Origin: Pohlia nutans | Lineage: Eukaryota; Streptophyta; Bryopsida; Bryales; Mniaceae | Assembly: GCA_022496805.1 (NCBI GenBank) | Contig: CM040094.1 | Coordinates: 3,061,501 to 3,125,500 of the forward strand | Direction: 5' to 3' | Length of the DNA stretch: 64,000 nucleotides | Shown: one piece after another, positions 41,215-52,756 of the stretch | How positions within the stretch are numbered: position 1 is the first letter of the stretch | Layout of the letters: every line of letters starts with the position of its first letter | Notes under the pieces: generated by a model | Database searches by the model: none | The model's input: only the letters and a program-made list of their open reading frames with translations | What the model was told of the DNA's origin: nothing | Program-made: the position numbers and the translations under genes

Positions 41215-44200
41215 ATCATTTGGATTATATATACCTTCTCAAGGTTAACAGATTAGTCACATATGATAGCATGCAAGAAGGTGATAAAAAGACAGGACTC
41301 ATTGCCGTCACACGTTGGACAAACGCAAGGTTGTCATTTCTCAACCACAAGGTCATACGTACAGTAACCTGACTTGATGCTCCTGCGTCTCGCCCCGCCG
41401 GTTATTTATCCCTTTAGTGCCCAAGAGACCATAATGTGGTCACTCGGTCATCGGAAAAGGGAATTCCGGAAAATCCGTAAAGATTCAAGTGTACCACTCT
41501 GATGCTCAGAGTTGCAAAATTCTTAATGTCATCTTTTGGGGAAAAGAATTTCAATTTGGAGTTGTGCAACTATCAAATTAAATACCTATAAACAAAACAT
41601 GAAAATATTGCAAATACTTAAAAATGCAGTAAATACTTACAAATATAGCAAGTACTATGCGGTATTTCTTGTGTTTGGAAATTTGTTATCTTGTTTTAAA
41701 TTTTTGGATTGTGTTCTCTTGTTTATGTTCCATTAGTGTATCTACTCCGATCCTATCTATGTACGGAATCCTTTCATATTTTAACGTATAATTTTGGTCC
41801 TAAACCGTGCATGGATAAGTCACTATCACTTGTAAAATTCACAATAATTATGTATGAGTCAGTTCTTGACATGAAAGATTGCAATAGAGTGATGTTGACA
41901 TAGGTCATTGCTGAACCTCTTCACTTTTATTTTTGAAAATTTAACCCAAATTCTATTTAACCCTTTAACATCCCGATTCAACATTGTTTTCAAAGATTTG
42001 TTATAAAATGGTTGATGAAAAACGAAAATGGAGTTGATGTACAAAACAAAGTTGTAAATGTCAATGTGTAGATAACATCTGTACGGTTGGATTCATCATA
42101 TTTATTATTAATATTTTTAAAGTAATTTTGCAAGGTTTTCTCTTGAAATTCAATTAAAAATCCAAAATTAACACAAAAAAATTTAAAAATATTGTAATGA
42201 AATTAGAATGACATGCACTACGAGATGGTATGGTTTCCATTATTTGATTCTACTTACTATGGAAAATCATATTTAAGGTCTTTCTTTTTTAACCCCTAAG
42301 CTCCCGAGCGACCATTTTCTGGTCGCTGTCCGGAAAAAACGGGCTGCCCGGAACAAAAAAATCTTTTTTTGAAAAAATAAAAAATATTTTAAAATACTAC
42401 ATCAAGTCTACTTTCCAACCCAATTTGAATTATGGCAATCCGAGTTAACCCCTAAATGACGGAGGGGGTAAGGGCAAAACATAAATGTGTTATAAAAAAT
42501 TACTTCTTCAACTTTGATGAAGTATGGTCCAAAAGAGAAAATGAGGAGCATGATGTTTAGTAATCATTCATATGGTCAAATTTCAAAAAATAGCTTTTTA
42601 TTCTCTCATAATGAATATAGAAGCCTTTAGCTTCAAATATTTATCAAAATTACAAATTTTATTTTTAGAATTTGAAATTTGATATGATTGGTTAAAACTA
42701 GACATTCTATTGTAAAACTAAAAATTGCACATTTTTCAATGGAGATAACATCATTACTTTCCCCAAATAGTAAATTTTCTAACACTAGCCAATGTAGAGG
42801 GTGTTTGTCTTTGATAATTTCTCCCCGGTGGAGTTTAACTCGGATCGACATGATTCAAATTGGGTTGGAAAGTAGACTTGATTTCCTATTTGAAAATATT
42901 TTTTATTTTCTAAAAAAAGATTTTTTTCCATCTCGGGCAGCCCGTCAAAAAAGGACAGCGACCATAAAATGGTTGATCCGTCACTTAGGGGTTAAACTCC
43001 ACCCGGGAGAATTTTTCAAAGTAGATCACCTCAACATTGTCTTAGTGTTACAAAATTTGCTATTTGGGGAAAGTAATGATGATTCCTCCATCATTTCTCT
43101 TGCTTTTTTGAAGTTTACGATAGATAGCCCAACTTTAACCAATCGTACTAAATTTTGAACTCTAAAATTGAAAATTATAATTTATACAAATTTTCGAAGG
43201 TTAATGCTTTTAAATTCATTAAAAAATGATCTAAAGATTATTTAGGAAGTTTGACCGTACGGATAATTTGTAAAGATGATACTCTACATTTTGTCTATTG
43301 AACCAACCTTCATCAAACATATGGAAGGCACATATTATAACACATCTATGTTTTGTCCAATACCCCTCGGGCTTTTAGGGGTTAACTAAGATTGAAACTT
43401 GACATTAATCACTTTTGTAATTTTTCAAAAATTCACATTATCTTATTTGGAAGATCCATACGGTACAAATGGTATTCAACTAGCACAAGAATGAAAAAAA
43501 AAAATGGATGAAAAACATCTAGTACCTACAGAAATCGAGCTGCTGAAATTCATCTGGCGTCCAGATTCTGGCGCCGGCGCGCTAAAGGGTTAACTTTGAA
43601 GTCGCACATGCTCCAAAATCCCATTTTTGAGTATGCATTATACAGTTCAAAAAATATTATAATCTTCCAATCCAACCGTCAGATCTTACCAAGGTTTAAC
43701 CCTTTCAGGCGCCGGTGTCCAAAATATAGACGCCGGATGAGTTTCGGAGCCCGTATTTCTGTAGGCATGGATGATTTCTGTCCGTAGAAAATATCGAAGC
43801 TTCCGTATATACTTCTGAGTGAATATCCGTGATGTGTGCAAGAATTGAGCTTCCGTAGAATTTTATATAGCCTTTGGATTGGATTCATGTGAAGTTTGAT
43901 GAGAAATTTTAGTGCATCCGAAGTGCTGTGGGCAAAATATGCATGAAATTTTTGAGTGAGTTTGAAGCAAAAGGGCAGTAGTGGGTGGCGGTTACTTCTG
44001 CTGCCATGTGGTTATGAAACTGTAATGACGGGTAGATAAGGTTGTACAGCACGTCATGTCCTTGCCATAAAACCCAAAAAATAACATAGGAAAATTCTTA
44101 CTTTACTCATGGTTTATGCCACACGGCTGCGATGCATTTGCCCACGGAATTTGCCTTCAAATTTGAAAAATTTGGCGTCAAAGTTATTCTATACTTCATT

Positions 44201-44400
44201 GAACACCTCCAGCCTTTGTATGCAACACATTTCCTTCAACATAAATTTCCTTAGGCCATGCTACGATTACTCAACCTCTCTACAGCTACATGAAAGCAAT
44301 TTTTTACGTTGAAAATTTCTACATCATTGAAGACACAACTGCATGAATGAGGCTTAGTTCTCATAGATTATAATGAATACAATAGTATATGTACGCAAGC
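41215..44400. other. Intergenic repeat-rich DNA with TTAACCCCTAA-ended inverted repeats
   Basis: Inverted words ttaacccctaagctcccgag (42290) and cctcgggcttttaggggtta (43386) bound about 1.1 kb that also contains internal inverted copies of cgaccattttctggtcgc and gggcagcccgt. Further ends gcgccggcgcgctaaagggtt (43573) and taaccctttcaggcgccggt (43698) face each other nearby. The 156-codon ORF at 42688 lies inside and looks non-coding. Confidence 0.5.
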
Positions 44401-44425
44401 ATTGTAAGAACACATCAATGGAAGC

Positions 44426-45213
44426 ATGGCTGATGTAGAGAACGCACGTCGTCTTACTGTCCTCCAGAGAGCACGTTGTACCATCGCTGCTTGGGCACTG
44501 CAGAGTGAGAGAGCGTCGCCATCACAAATTTCCTGCATTTTGAGACTGCTCAATCCGAGTTTTCTACTACAAAAACGAGTGAAGCAAGGAATTACAAAAG
44601 TAAACTCACCACAAGGACTACGGTTTCTATTTTACTATCACACTGCAAAGATACTAGGTTGGAGAGAGCAACGGCCTGAAGGACACCCGCGTGGATTCTC
44701 TCCTGAAATGTATCGAGTTCTTCGTGACGAGCTATGGCTGGACCTTGACGGCAATGGGCGGCGATCAAACACTTTTGCAGCGACAGCCGAAGGCAGTAAT
44801 AAATGTCGACAGCAGGGACTCAGAAGCGACGTCGGTCATCGGATCTCCCTCCCATACACGGAGCAATCGACAATACAGCACAGCGGGAGCAAGTGACGTC
44901 GGTATAAGACCCATGCAGCTCGAATCACGTGAGCCTTCCAGTCGCTCCCCCGATGTTCAGAACACCAGTACTGACTACATCGCAGATCCATGACACAGCG
45001 ACATTGGGGTGGCAGTTCCACGATACAGGACCTTTGGGCGCCGTGATCCCTGACAGTCCATCTGCAGCTTATCGTGGGCTGCAAGCGATCCTGCAAGTGC
45101 AATGCATGCAAGAACTTCAACGCATCCTGGACCTTCAATCGATCATGGAACTGCAGTGGATGCAGGAACTTCAGCACATCCAAGAAATCTGCATGTGCAA
45201 CGTCGACTGTTAG
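44426..45213 (+). other. GC-richer region with overlapping ORFs, unassigned
   Basis: Frames 44426-44896 (156 codons, starting MADVENARRLTVLQRARC), 44691-44993 and 44929-45213 overlap in different registers. The last contains degenerate repeats of an ELQ-type unit (QELQRILDLQSIMELQWMQE). Base composition is clearly richer in GC than the neighbours. No family is recognised. It abuts a 1.65-kb foldback-type element starting at 45220, so it may be decayed transposon coding sequence or a spliced gene I cannot resolve. Confidence 0.3.
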
Positions 45214-46227
45214 TGCCTGCATCAGGAATTTCAGACCCCACTGATTCTACACGATTTCAGTGCGTTTATCGTTAAACATTGATTCCGCACGTCATACGTG
45301 CATTTAGAAGTGTCGTTATCGTACGGAAGTGACATGCATTACTAAGATGTCGATGCAGTGTCTTTTCAATGATTATGAAAAAAGTGTTGTTTCCGCACGA
45401 AAGTCGTACTTGACGGAATCCGTGCGTTAATCGTGTATCTACATTACATGGCTAATACGACACGGATAACATGCGGTTTTAGTTCATGCGGATTCAGTAT
45501 CGTATACGTATCATATTAATGCCTTTTACTATATTCGTGCAATTTCAGTATCTATTATAATGCAAATTATTTTTGTACAACATCCGTGCACAATATTTTA
45601 ATATATTTTTTGGAAGCTTTTGGAATCTTTTGGAATCTTTCAAAATATTTTATATTATTTTGAAATATGTTGGAATATTCCAAGAATCTTCTTCAAATTA
45701 TACTTACGGTTTAATTTCCCAAAACATTTTTAGATCTACATTTATAGAGTTTAAAAGCAATACACATTAAAATTTCAAAGAAATAACATTTTATATTTTT
45801 AGAATTCTAATTTGGTATTATTGGTTATCATTGTACTTTTCATCATAGGAGCAAAAAAAATATAGCTCACAACCACCACGATTTTGGCAAAAAATTCAAA
45901 AATTCAAAATATTATGAAAAAAATCCTAGATATAGAAAAAGTCCTCCATAATCTAGTGCAAAAAAAAATTTGGAAAAAAAGTTTTTTTCACATAGTTAAA
46001 AACATTCTAAATCCGCTGAAAAAAAGAAATCAGCTCACAGCCATGATCTGCCATCACGGTTTTGGCAAAAAATTCAAAAATTCAAAAAATTATGAAAAAA
46101 ATCCTATATATAGAAAAGTCCTACATAATCTAGTGCAAAAATAAAATTTGAAAAAAGAATTATATACACATGGCAAAAAATTGCCAATGGTTTCAATCTT
46201 TTATAATTACCAAAAAAGTTCCATTCT

Positions 46228-46485
<258 letters not shown>

Positions 46486-46969
46486 AATTTTAATTTTTTT
46501 TAATTTTTTTTTAATTTTTAATATTTTATTTAATATTTTTTAATAATATTATTTTGATCAAATTTAGATATAGAAAGAAAATAAAATCTAGATATGGAAA
46601 AGATGATGTCGCACGAAAAACGCACTGAATCAGTGTAGTTTTAAAAACGATTAAAACACGACATTTGACGACTATAAAGAGTGCTGAATTCATACGTTTT
46701 CAATAGATGTATCAATCGTGTCGAATCAGTACTATATCCGCTTGTACGAATATCGTGTCATATCAGTGTAGTTGCGATGAATGACGCAACGATGCGGAAT
46801 CAGTGCGAAAACTGTACGAACCCTTGAAATATCGGAAATCGTGCGGAATCAGTGGGGTCTGAAATTCCTGATGTAGTTCACTTGTGACTTTGAAAGAAAT
46901 CTTACAACTTCCTAAAAATCTGATCTTCCATTGCAAAATCAGACACGGTAGGTTGAAAGTACACAAAAG

Positions 46970-47035
46970 AACATATAGATAGAAACACCGACCCTATTGT
47001 AAGGCCGGCGTGAATAAAGTGTCCGTTCGTAATGT
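46970..47035 (-). mobile_element. SINE-like repeat fragment, reverse
   Basis: tatagatagaaacaccgacc followed by aaggccggcgtgaataaagt, only the 3' portion of the family. Confidence 0.5.
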
Positions 47036-47039
47036 CACT

Positions 47040-49760
47040 CAAAAGAACACATATAGTAGGAAAAATAATTTTGGAAAAAAGTGAAATCCAAGTGCAAGAT
47101 TTTCATTTCAGTAGCTACACCCACCCACAAGCCGCCCTGCCCAACTGGAATACGTGGCAGCTCGTCATTTGCCCGTCACTCTCTTTTGCCGACTTTTCTT
47201 CATGAGTTTTGTGACCACCCTGCACTTGTGGACGTTTGTAAAATTGACAATGTGCATTTCTCCAAATCAGACTACACCATTGGATAGCTAACTCGTTTCT
47301 ACACAAAATTGGCCCAAATTTTGAATCATTTGGGCACGCCTTCCTCAAGATATTTTCAGTTTTAAAAATAGAGCTACCCATTTTGGGTCGCCCAGGAAGT
47401 TAAGGGTTAATCCCTAATAGACCAAGTGTCCTAAGTAAGACATTTCAATGTTCGGATCGGTTCCCACGGTGTCAATTTTTATTTTTATTTTTTGAAATAA
47501 ATTATGTGAATTTGGTATATCAATACCAAAATGGGGATCTAATTTTTTTTTTATTCCGACTTTTTAAGTCAAAGTTATGGAGCAAAAGTTGTTTTTTTGG
47601 GGAGAATGGGCAGTGCGGGGAGGGCTCAAAATAAACCTCAAAAATTATTATTTTTCAACTTTAACCGTAGGATCTTGTTATAGATTACCAAGAGAGTGCA
47701 TGGTAAAAATTTCATAGAATTCGACTGTATAGATTGCAAGATTATAGCGTTTGAGTGAAAAGATGAAATTGCAGTCTTTTTGGATATTTTATGACCATCT
47801 GTGAAGACATGGGAAAAATTGTTAAATTGGTCAAAAAAATTCTTAAAATTTATTTAAATGTTTGATTTGGTATTTCCTATCAAGAAGAAAGAAAATAGTC
47901 ACAAGAACATGAATAGAAAGAGGTGAAAACGATGCTCAAAAGCAAGAAAAACCGCGGTCCTTTAAGGGTTGAGCTTTGTGGGGCTGCCACGTAAGCCCAT
48001 AATGCAACTCCCTTTGATATCCTTGGGAGCCATGCATTGAAGGCAAGCCAGGTATTGATTTGGGAGCTAGACATTGAAGGAAGCACCCACTCAATCACAT
48101 TGCTTGCGCCCGAGATATATTGTGAACGGCAGATAACAACAAAAAAAAAAGCAAAAAAAACAAAAAACAAAGAAAGAAAAAAAGATGAAGACGAAGAAGA
48201 GAAAGCTCTGCCCCTCGACACTTGATGATTCACCTCACTTGCAACACAATTGCGGCAAACTTCCATCAAAGTATGTAAATAATTTATAATCACAATTTTA
48301 CTACTTTTGGAATGGAGTAATTTTCACATGTTTTGCTTTACTATTTAAAAAACAAATTGCTTTATTCTTTCAAGAGGGTTAATAACATGTCAATCTGCAA
48401 TACATATTGGAATAAATAAATGTATATCAAATAGAAATTATTAGTAAAATAGAAGGCAAGATCTTATCAATATTTGAAATTATGACAATTCAAAGCATCT
48501 AAATTGCAAATGCATTCAACATAATATTAAATTGACAAATACAACAATAAAAAATAATCACCAAATTGAATTTTTATTTTAATCAATTGTTTCACTTTAT
48601 TGAATTTTTATTTTAATCAATTGTTACACTTTGGTTGTACTCTATTTCATTATGACAAATGCATATAAATATTGTTACATTTAGCTTGTACACTAGTTTT
48701 GAACTCCAACCCTCCTAAAATATGTTCTACTAATAACGACCTTATCGCAAAAGATGGAACCTAATACCAAATGCCAATAATGAAAAATGTTGTATTTGAA
48801 TACACCAGATCTTTTGACAATCTATAATCTTTTATTTTCAAAGCACTTTCTAAAAAAACCATGAATCATTCTAAACTTTATAAAGTAATGTTTATAAATC
48901 TCATGACTTCTAAGTGTTTATTTGTAATTAAGATGATTTAATGAGAATTATCGAATCATTAAATTACAAATATATATATATATATATATATATATTTGTA
49001 ATCCAACAACTAGGTTGGGAAAAGATACATACATACATACATATGTATGTATATATATATATAATTTAAATGGATGTTTATAGAAATGTGGCATTTGCCA
49101 AAACTAAAATTTCTAAAAAAATCACATTATTTGGCATGTATGTTTTGAACTTGCTATCTAGGTATTGTATGTGTTTATTATCATACTTCATTTAAAAAAA
49201 ATTATACCATTAATGTTAAATATTAAATTATCTTTTGAAATTATTATTTTATTAACAATTTCAGACAATATTGTACTATCATTGCTTCATATTTTTCAAA
49301 TTGGTTTGAAATTATTTTTTTAAGCAAAATGCACAAGGTGCATCAAAAAAAATTCAAAGAGATGGTAGCTTGTATTGTGCTAACATCCAAATATGTAGTA
49401 CAAAATCTTTTAAGTGTTCAATTATAATGCAATCCACTCAATCATTTCAACAAAAATGCTAAGGTTTAAAAGGCCTTTATATGACATTTTCCTTGTTGGA
49501 TGTCTTTTGTACAACCTCTTAGATGAGTGCAAATACTATTGGTATTTGATATATATGGTGATAGGGCCATCTTTTTAGAATAATATATAATGATAGCCAT
49601 TCATTTCCTTTCAAGGTCATAACATAACATTCTTGATCCTAATCTCATCTTCATAGTAGATTGCCTAATCTTCTTTAAACGATACATTTTTGTGCAGCTT
49701 GACCCATATTCGATTCCAAAACTTTTATCTTGCCTTGTACAATTTCATCTCAAGTGGCAA
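47040..49760. other. Intergenic AT-rich DNA
   Basis: No gene recognised. Contains a Lys-rich/Phe-rich low-complexity stretch (48140-48210), a duplicated 30-bp segment at about 48560-48620 (gaatttttattttaatcaat), and TA and TACA microsatellites at 48970-49065. Confidence 0.5.
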
Positions 49761-49769
49761 TTGTATTAA

Positions 49770-50399
49770 AGAGAAAACATACTTCTCAAATGCAATCATC
49801 ACCACATACAAGCACTAAGAGTTAAAAGACATAACAAAGCAGTATGGACACTCCATAAATTAATATTGTCTACGTACAAATATAGATGCTACATCCTCTT
49901 GAATGCAAGCATGTTCAATAACAACCCACCAGAGAACACAGTACCCACATGGCTCATCCCATGGACATGCATCAATCACAGATGTCGATGTAATGCCCGA
50001 TTAAAACCATATATCCTTTGCACTAAAGGCCTCCCATATAAAAACACCCCACCTACACTACCACAAGATCACCTCACAATTCGATTTATTGAATTCACAT
50101 ACACTAATGATAGATTCTCTCAAGACACTATAAATACTAAAATTGCAAAATACCAACTACTACTTAACAACATAATAGCTTTAGGTTGGAAAGTGGACCC
50201 CATCATCATCATCACTGCAGCGGCACGAGGAACCACTCACGCTCCCTCCATGAAAACTCTAGAAGACAAATTTAAAATTCCAAAAACTCTAATACACAAG
50301 ACATTTAAAGAAATTAACACCATTGCAACACATCACGCCGGATCAATTCTTCTACACAAAAGAAAAATAAAAAATAACCAACCCTTACCACTTGAGTAA
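49770..50399 (+). pseudogene. 3' remnant of a non-LTR retrotransposon ORF2 (post-RT endonuclease-like region)
   Basis: An open frame preceded by a stop near 49762 reads LLKCNHHHIQALRVKRHNKA, PENTVPTWLIPW and RCRCNARLKPYILC, then IEFTYTNDRF, KIAKYQLLLNNIIALGWKVD and PIIIITAAARGTTHAPS, ending at TAA 50399. The C/H-rich segment followed by a D/E...K-I-x-K-Y-x-x-L-L pattern and GW-x-V-x-P is typical of the region after reverse transcriptase in LINE-type elements, where a PD-(D/E)XK-like nuclease may sit. The RT itself is missing upstream, so it is a 5'-truncated or decayed copy. Family assignment is from pattern memory only. Confidence 0.6.
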
Positions 50400-50734
50400 T
50401 AAAAGGAGAAGGGGTGTGTGATAGCAGTAATAACCACTAGACACTTCTCTCAGGTTATAGGATGGGGCCGGTTGGTTGCTACAAATTTCCTGCTTATAAT
50501 AACTCACGAGCAGCACCAAGTCACTCATATCACAGAAATGCTCACACGGATCCCACAACAATCGAACCCAGACCACTTCACTGTAACATCTCACTTCATA
50601 CACAACCAACCATTGAAGTAGTGACTTGGCGATCACATTCTCATACCAGCTCCACTTATACTTTGAACGAAGCTTGGTTTCTTCCATAATCTCCATGATT
50701 AGGTTAGCTTAGTCATTTGGTTTATGGTTTCTGT

Positions 50735-50892
50735 TTAGAGTGTCTATTCTTGAAAGGGGAGAGTAGTTTTGCACCATTAACCCTTTGTCCAGTGGGCAGT
50801 GGATTAATGGCTAAACGAACAGACACTTCATTCACGCCGGTCAAAAATGTGGACCGAAGTTCTTAACTATCTCTTATCTATCTATCTATTAA
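50735..50892 (+). mobile_element. SINE-like repeat with (TATC)n tail
   Basis: Starts gtttagagtgtctattcttg, carries gaacagacacttcattcacg and ends in tatctatctatct. Complete-looking copy. Confidence 0.6.
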
Positions 50893-51548
50893 AGAGAAAT
50901 GTAAAAAATAATTGTGAAAAAAACAAACATGGAATTTACACCGCCTTCTTTGCTTCTTGTCTTTTTTGAATTGTTGAATCAATTCTTGTCTTTTTCTTTG
51001 AATCCCTTATTGTTTCTTTCAATTATTTTATTTTTTCTTCAAACTTCAACATTTCTTTGTAATAAAACAACCCTATTTTGACTGGTGACCAATATTATCA
51101 AATCTCTTGCTAAAAATCAATGTCCCAATTTGACCTAAGGTGGTTACCCCATTCCCAACCGAGTAAGAAATACGGATATGAGGCACTGATCTTATTTAGT
51201 ATTATTATTTTTTAGAGGTAGGCAGGAAGAAGTAGATTCCAACACAAGTTGAAACATAATTTTTGGACGAAGAATGAATCAGTTATAAATTTTCAAAGTT
51301 GAAGTATGACGCATCCCATTCACGTCATATAAGTACACCTCTTTCTGTTTAAAGAAGATCTGTATTGCACACACTAAAGATGTTTAAACCAACAACTACG
51401 AATCCATAACCACACTTACATATACTAAAACCAACAAGAGAGAACCCATTACCAACTGCAACTCATGCTACAACCAACATCATTATAGCATTGATTATGG
51501 ATAATGCCTCTAGCTGTTGGTGAAAGGAGCTAGTTGGAAATGGGGTAA

Positions 51549-51939
51549 TGTTACGGACACGGAAATACACACAATAAATCTAAACAAGAAGTTCAGAGAG
51601 AACATGCAAGAACTAGATTGATCAGATGAGTACACAAACAACACCAAGAGAGGTGAGCTAGAGCTCTAAGAAATGCGTTGTCGAGACTGAAGAACCCTTC
51701 AGCCTCGACTCCTATATATACTACTGGATAGGAAGCTTCTCGAGCTACTTCTGTGAACTAGGACGCTTCTCAAACAACTTCCACTAACCAGGAAGCTTCT
51801 CGAGCAGCTTCTTAGAATCTATTAGAATATACTAAGAATATTCTAAGAATCTTCCAGAACCTTCTAAAAGAATCTTTAAAGAATATTCTATAGAATCTTC
51901 AAGGAATCTTCTAGAAGTTTCTAATGTATGTCCGTGACA
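51549..51939 (-). repeat. 3' LTR of the Ty3/gypsy element
   Basis: 391 bp, same sequence as 57514-57904 by eye. It contains a TATATATA run, several copies of GAAGCTTC and GAATATTC, and the two heat-shock-like arrays at 51846-51865 and 51903-51922. As the downstream LTR it supplies termination and polyadenylation for the element. Confidence 0.95.
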
Positions 51940-51953
51940 TCACCTCTCCTTCT
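51940..51953 (-). other. Polypurine tract for plus-strand priming
   Basis: On the minus strand the sequence immediately before the 3' LTR reads AGAAGGAGAGGTGA, the purine-rich run expected beside an LTR for second-strand priming. Confidence 0.75.
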
Positions 51954-51989
51954 AGCTTTGAGGTCTCCGAGAAGCAATGTTGTTGCCGG

Positions 51990-52343
51990 TCAATACCATC
52001 GTAAAAAAATGAAGATTTGTCGCATGACGTCTGCAATGAACTCCAATTGTTGTTCACGAGGTAGGTGGTTCATTGGTCCTTGAAGCCAACGGTAGTGGCC
52101 TACGCCTTCCACTTCTGACCAGGCATGAACTTCCGTGTCTTCATTGTGAAATTGTCCTGCAAACACGCCTTCTGGTAGACCATTGAAAGCAGGCTCTACC
52201 TCGAATACAATCACCAGCGATCGGTTGCTTGGTATCCTTCGTCGTCGTCGTGGTACAGGCGGTTCTTCATCTCGGGGTCGCCTTCGTGGGTTCGTTGGTT
52301 GAGATGACACGACTGGTATACTATCTATCTCTTGACTATCCAT
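51990..52343 (-). CDS. Additional ORF between pol and the 3' LTR, 117 aa, function unknown
   Basis: An ORF in the sense orientation of the element, 138 bp after the chromodomain frame. It starts MDSQEIDSIPVVSSQPT, then has an Arg/Pro-rich basic region (PRRRPRDEEPPVPRRRRRIP), a hydrophobic strand SLVIVFEVEP and a C-terminal part rich in W, H and Y ending FIFLRWY. No transmembrane segment or signal peptide suggesting an envelope protein is visible, and I do not recognise a family. It could be a plant-acquired nucleic-acid-binding accessory protein or chance coding. Confidence 0.5.
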   Translation of the reverse strand: MDSQEIDSIPVVSSQPTNPRRRPRDEEPPVPRRRRRIPSNRSLVIVFEVEPAFNGLPEGVFAGQFHNEDTEVHAWSEVEGVGHYRWLQGPMNHLPREQQLEFIADVMRQIFIFLRWY

Positions 52344-52480
52344 GACTGCAGACCAAACTATGACTACTTGAATAAAACTCTATTCTATCTTAGAGAAAAT
52401 AACAACATCAACTATGAGTTTTAGGTAGTGTCCTTCCCTCCTTTTATACTCTTGTCTAAAGAAACTTGAGAAAAAAGCTA

Positions 52481-52756
52481 TCATCGAGATGGCTTCGGTT
52501 TATCAGGATATCGTTGATGAAATTCCTGTATTTTTTGCGGCGCATTTGTAAGATTTTCGGCTGGCTCCCACGTTCGCTCATTAATATCGTAGCCGTACCA
52601 ATGAACAAGATACTCCAACTTGCCCCACCTTCGTCGTGAATCTAGCACCTTTTCGACCTCGTATTCCTCGTGGTTCTTAATTTCAATGCTAGGTGGCGGA
52701 CTTTGCACTCTTCCAGGGAAAAATGAATTCTCGATAAGGCTCCAATAAAGAGACAT
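52481..52756 (-). pseudogene. Chromodomain of the integrase, frameshifted off pol
   Basis: The +1 frame overlapping the end of pol encodes [20 protein letters not shown], then [20 protein letters not shown], a classic chromodomain with the aromatic cage residues Y, W and W. In chromoviruses this is fused in frame to integrase and targets integration to modified histones. Here it is out of frame with pol by a single-base indel near 52705-52715, so it would not be translated as a fusion without frameshifting. Confidence 0.88.

Noticed and set aside
42688..43158. 156-codon plus-strand ORF
   Set aside because: Lies inside an inverted-repeat region, mirrors sequence on the other arm, and shows no recognisable protein features.
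47880..48293. 137-codon minus-strand ORF with Phe/Ser runs
   Set aside because: Driven by a poly-purine low-complexity tract on the plus strand; no domain or splice context.
51990..52343. Retroviral envelope gene
   Set aside because: No signal peptide, transmembrane segment, or cleavage site; the ORF is short and basic.
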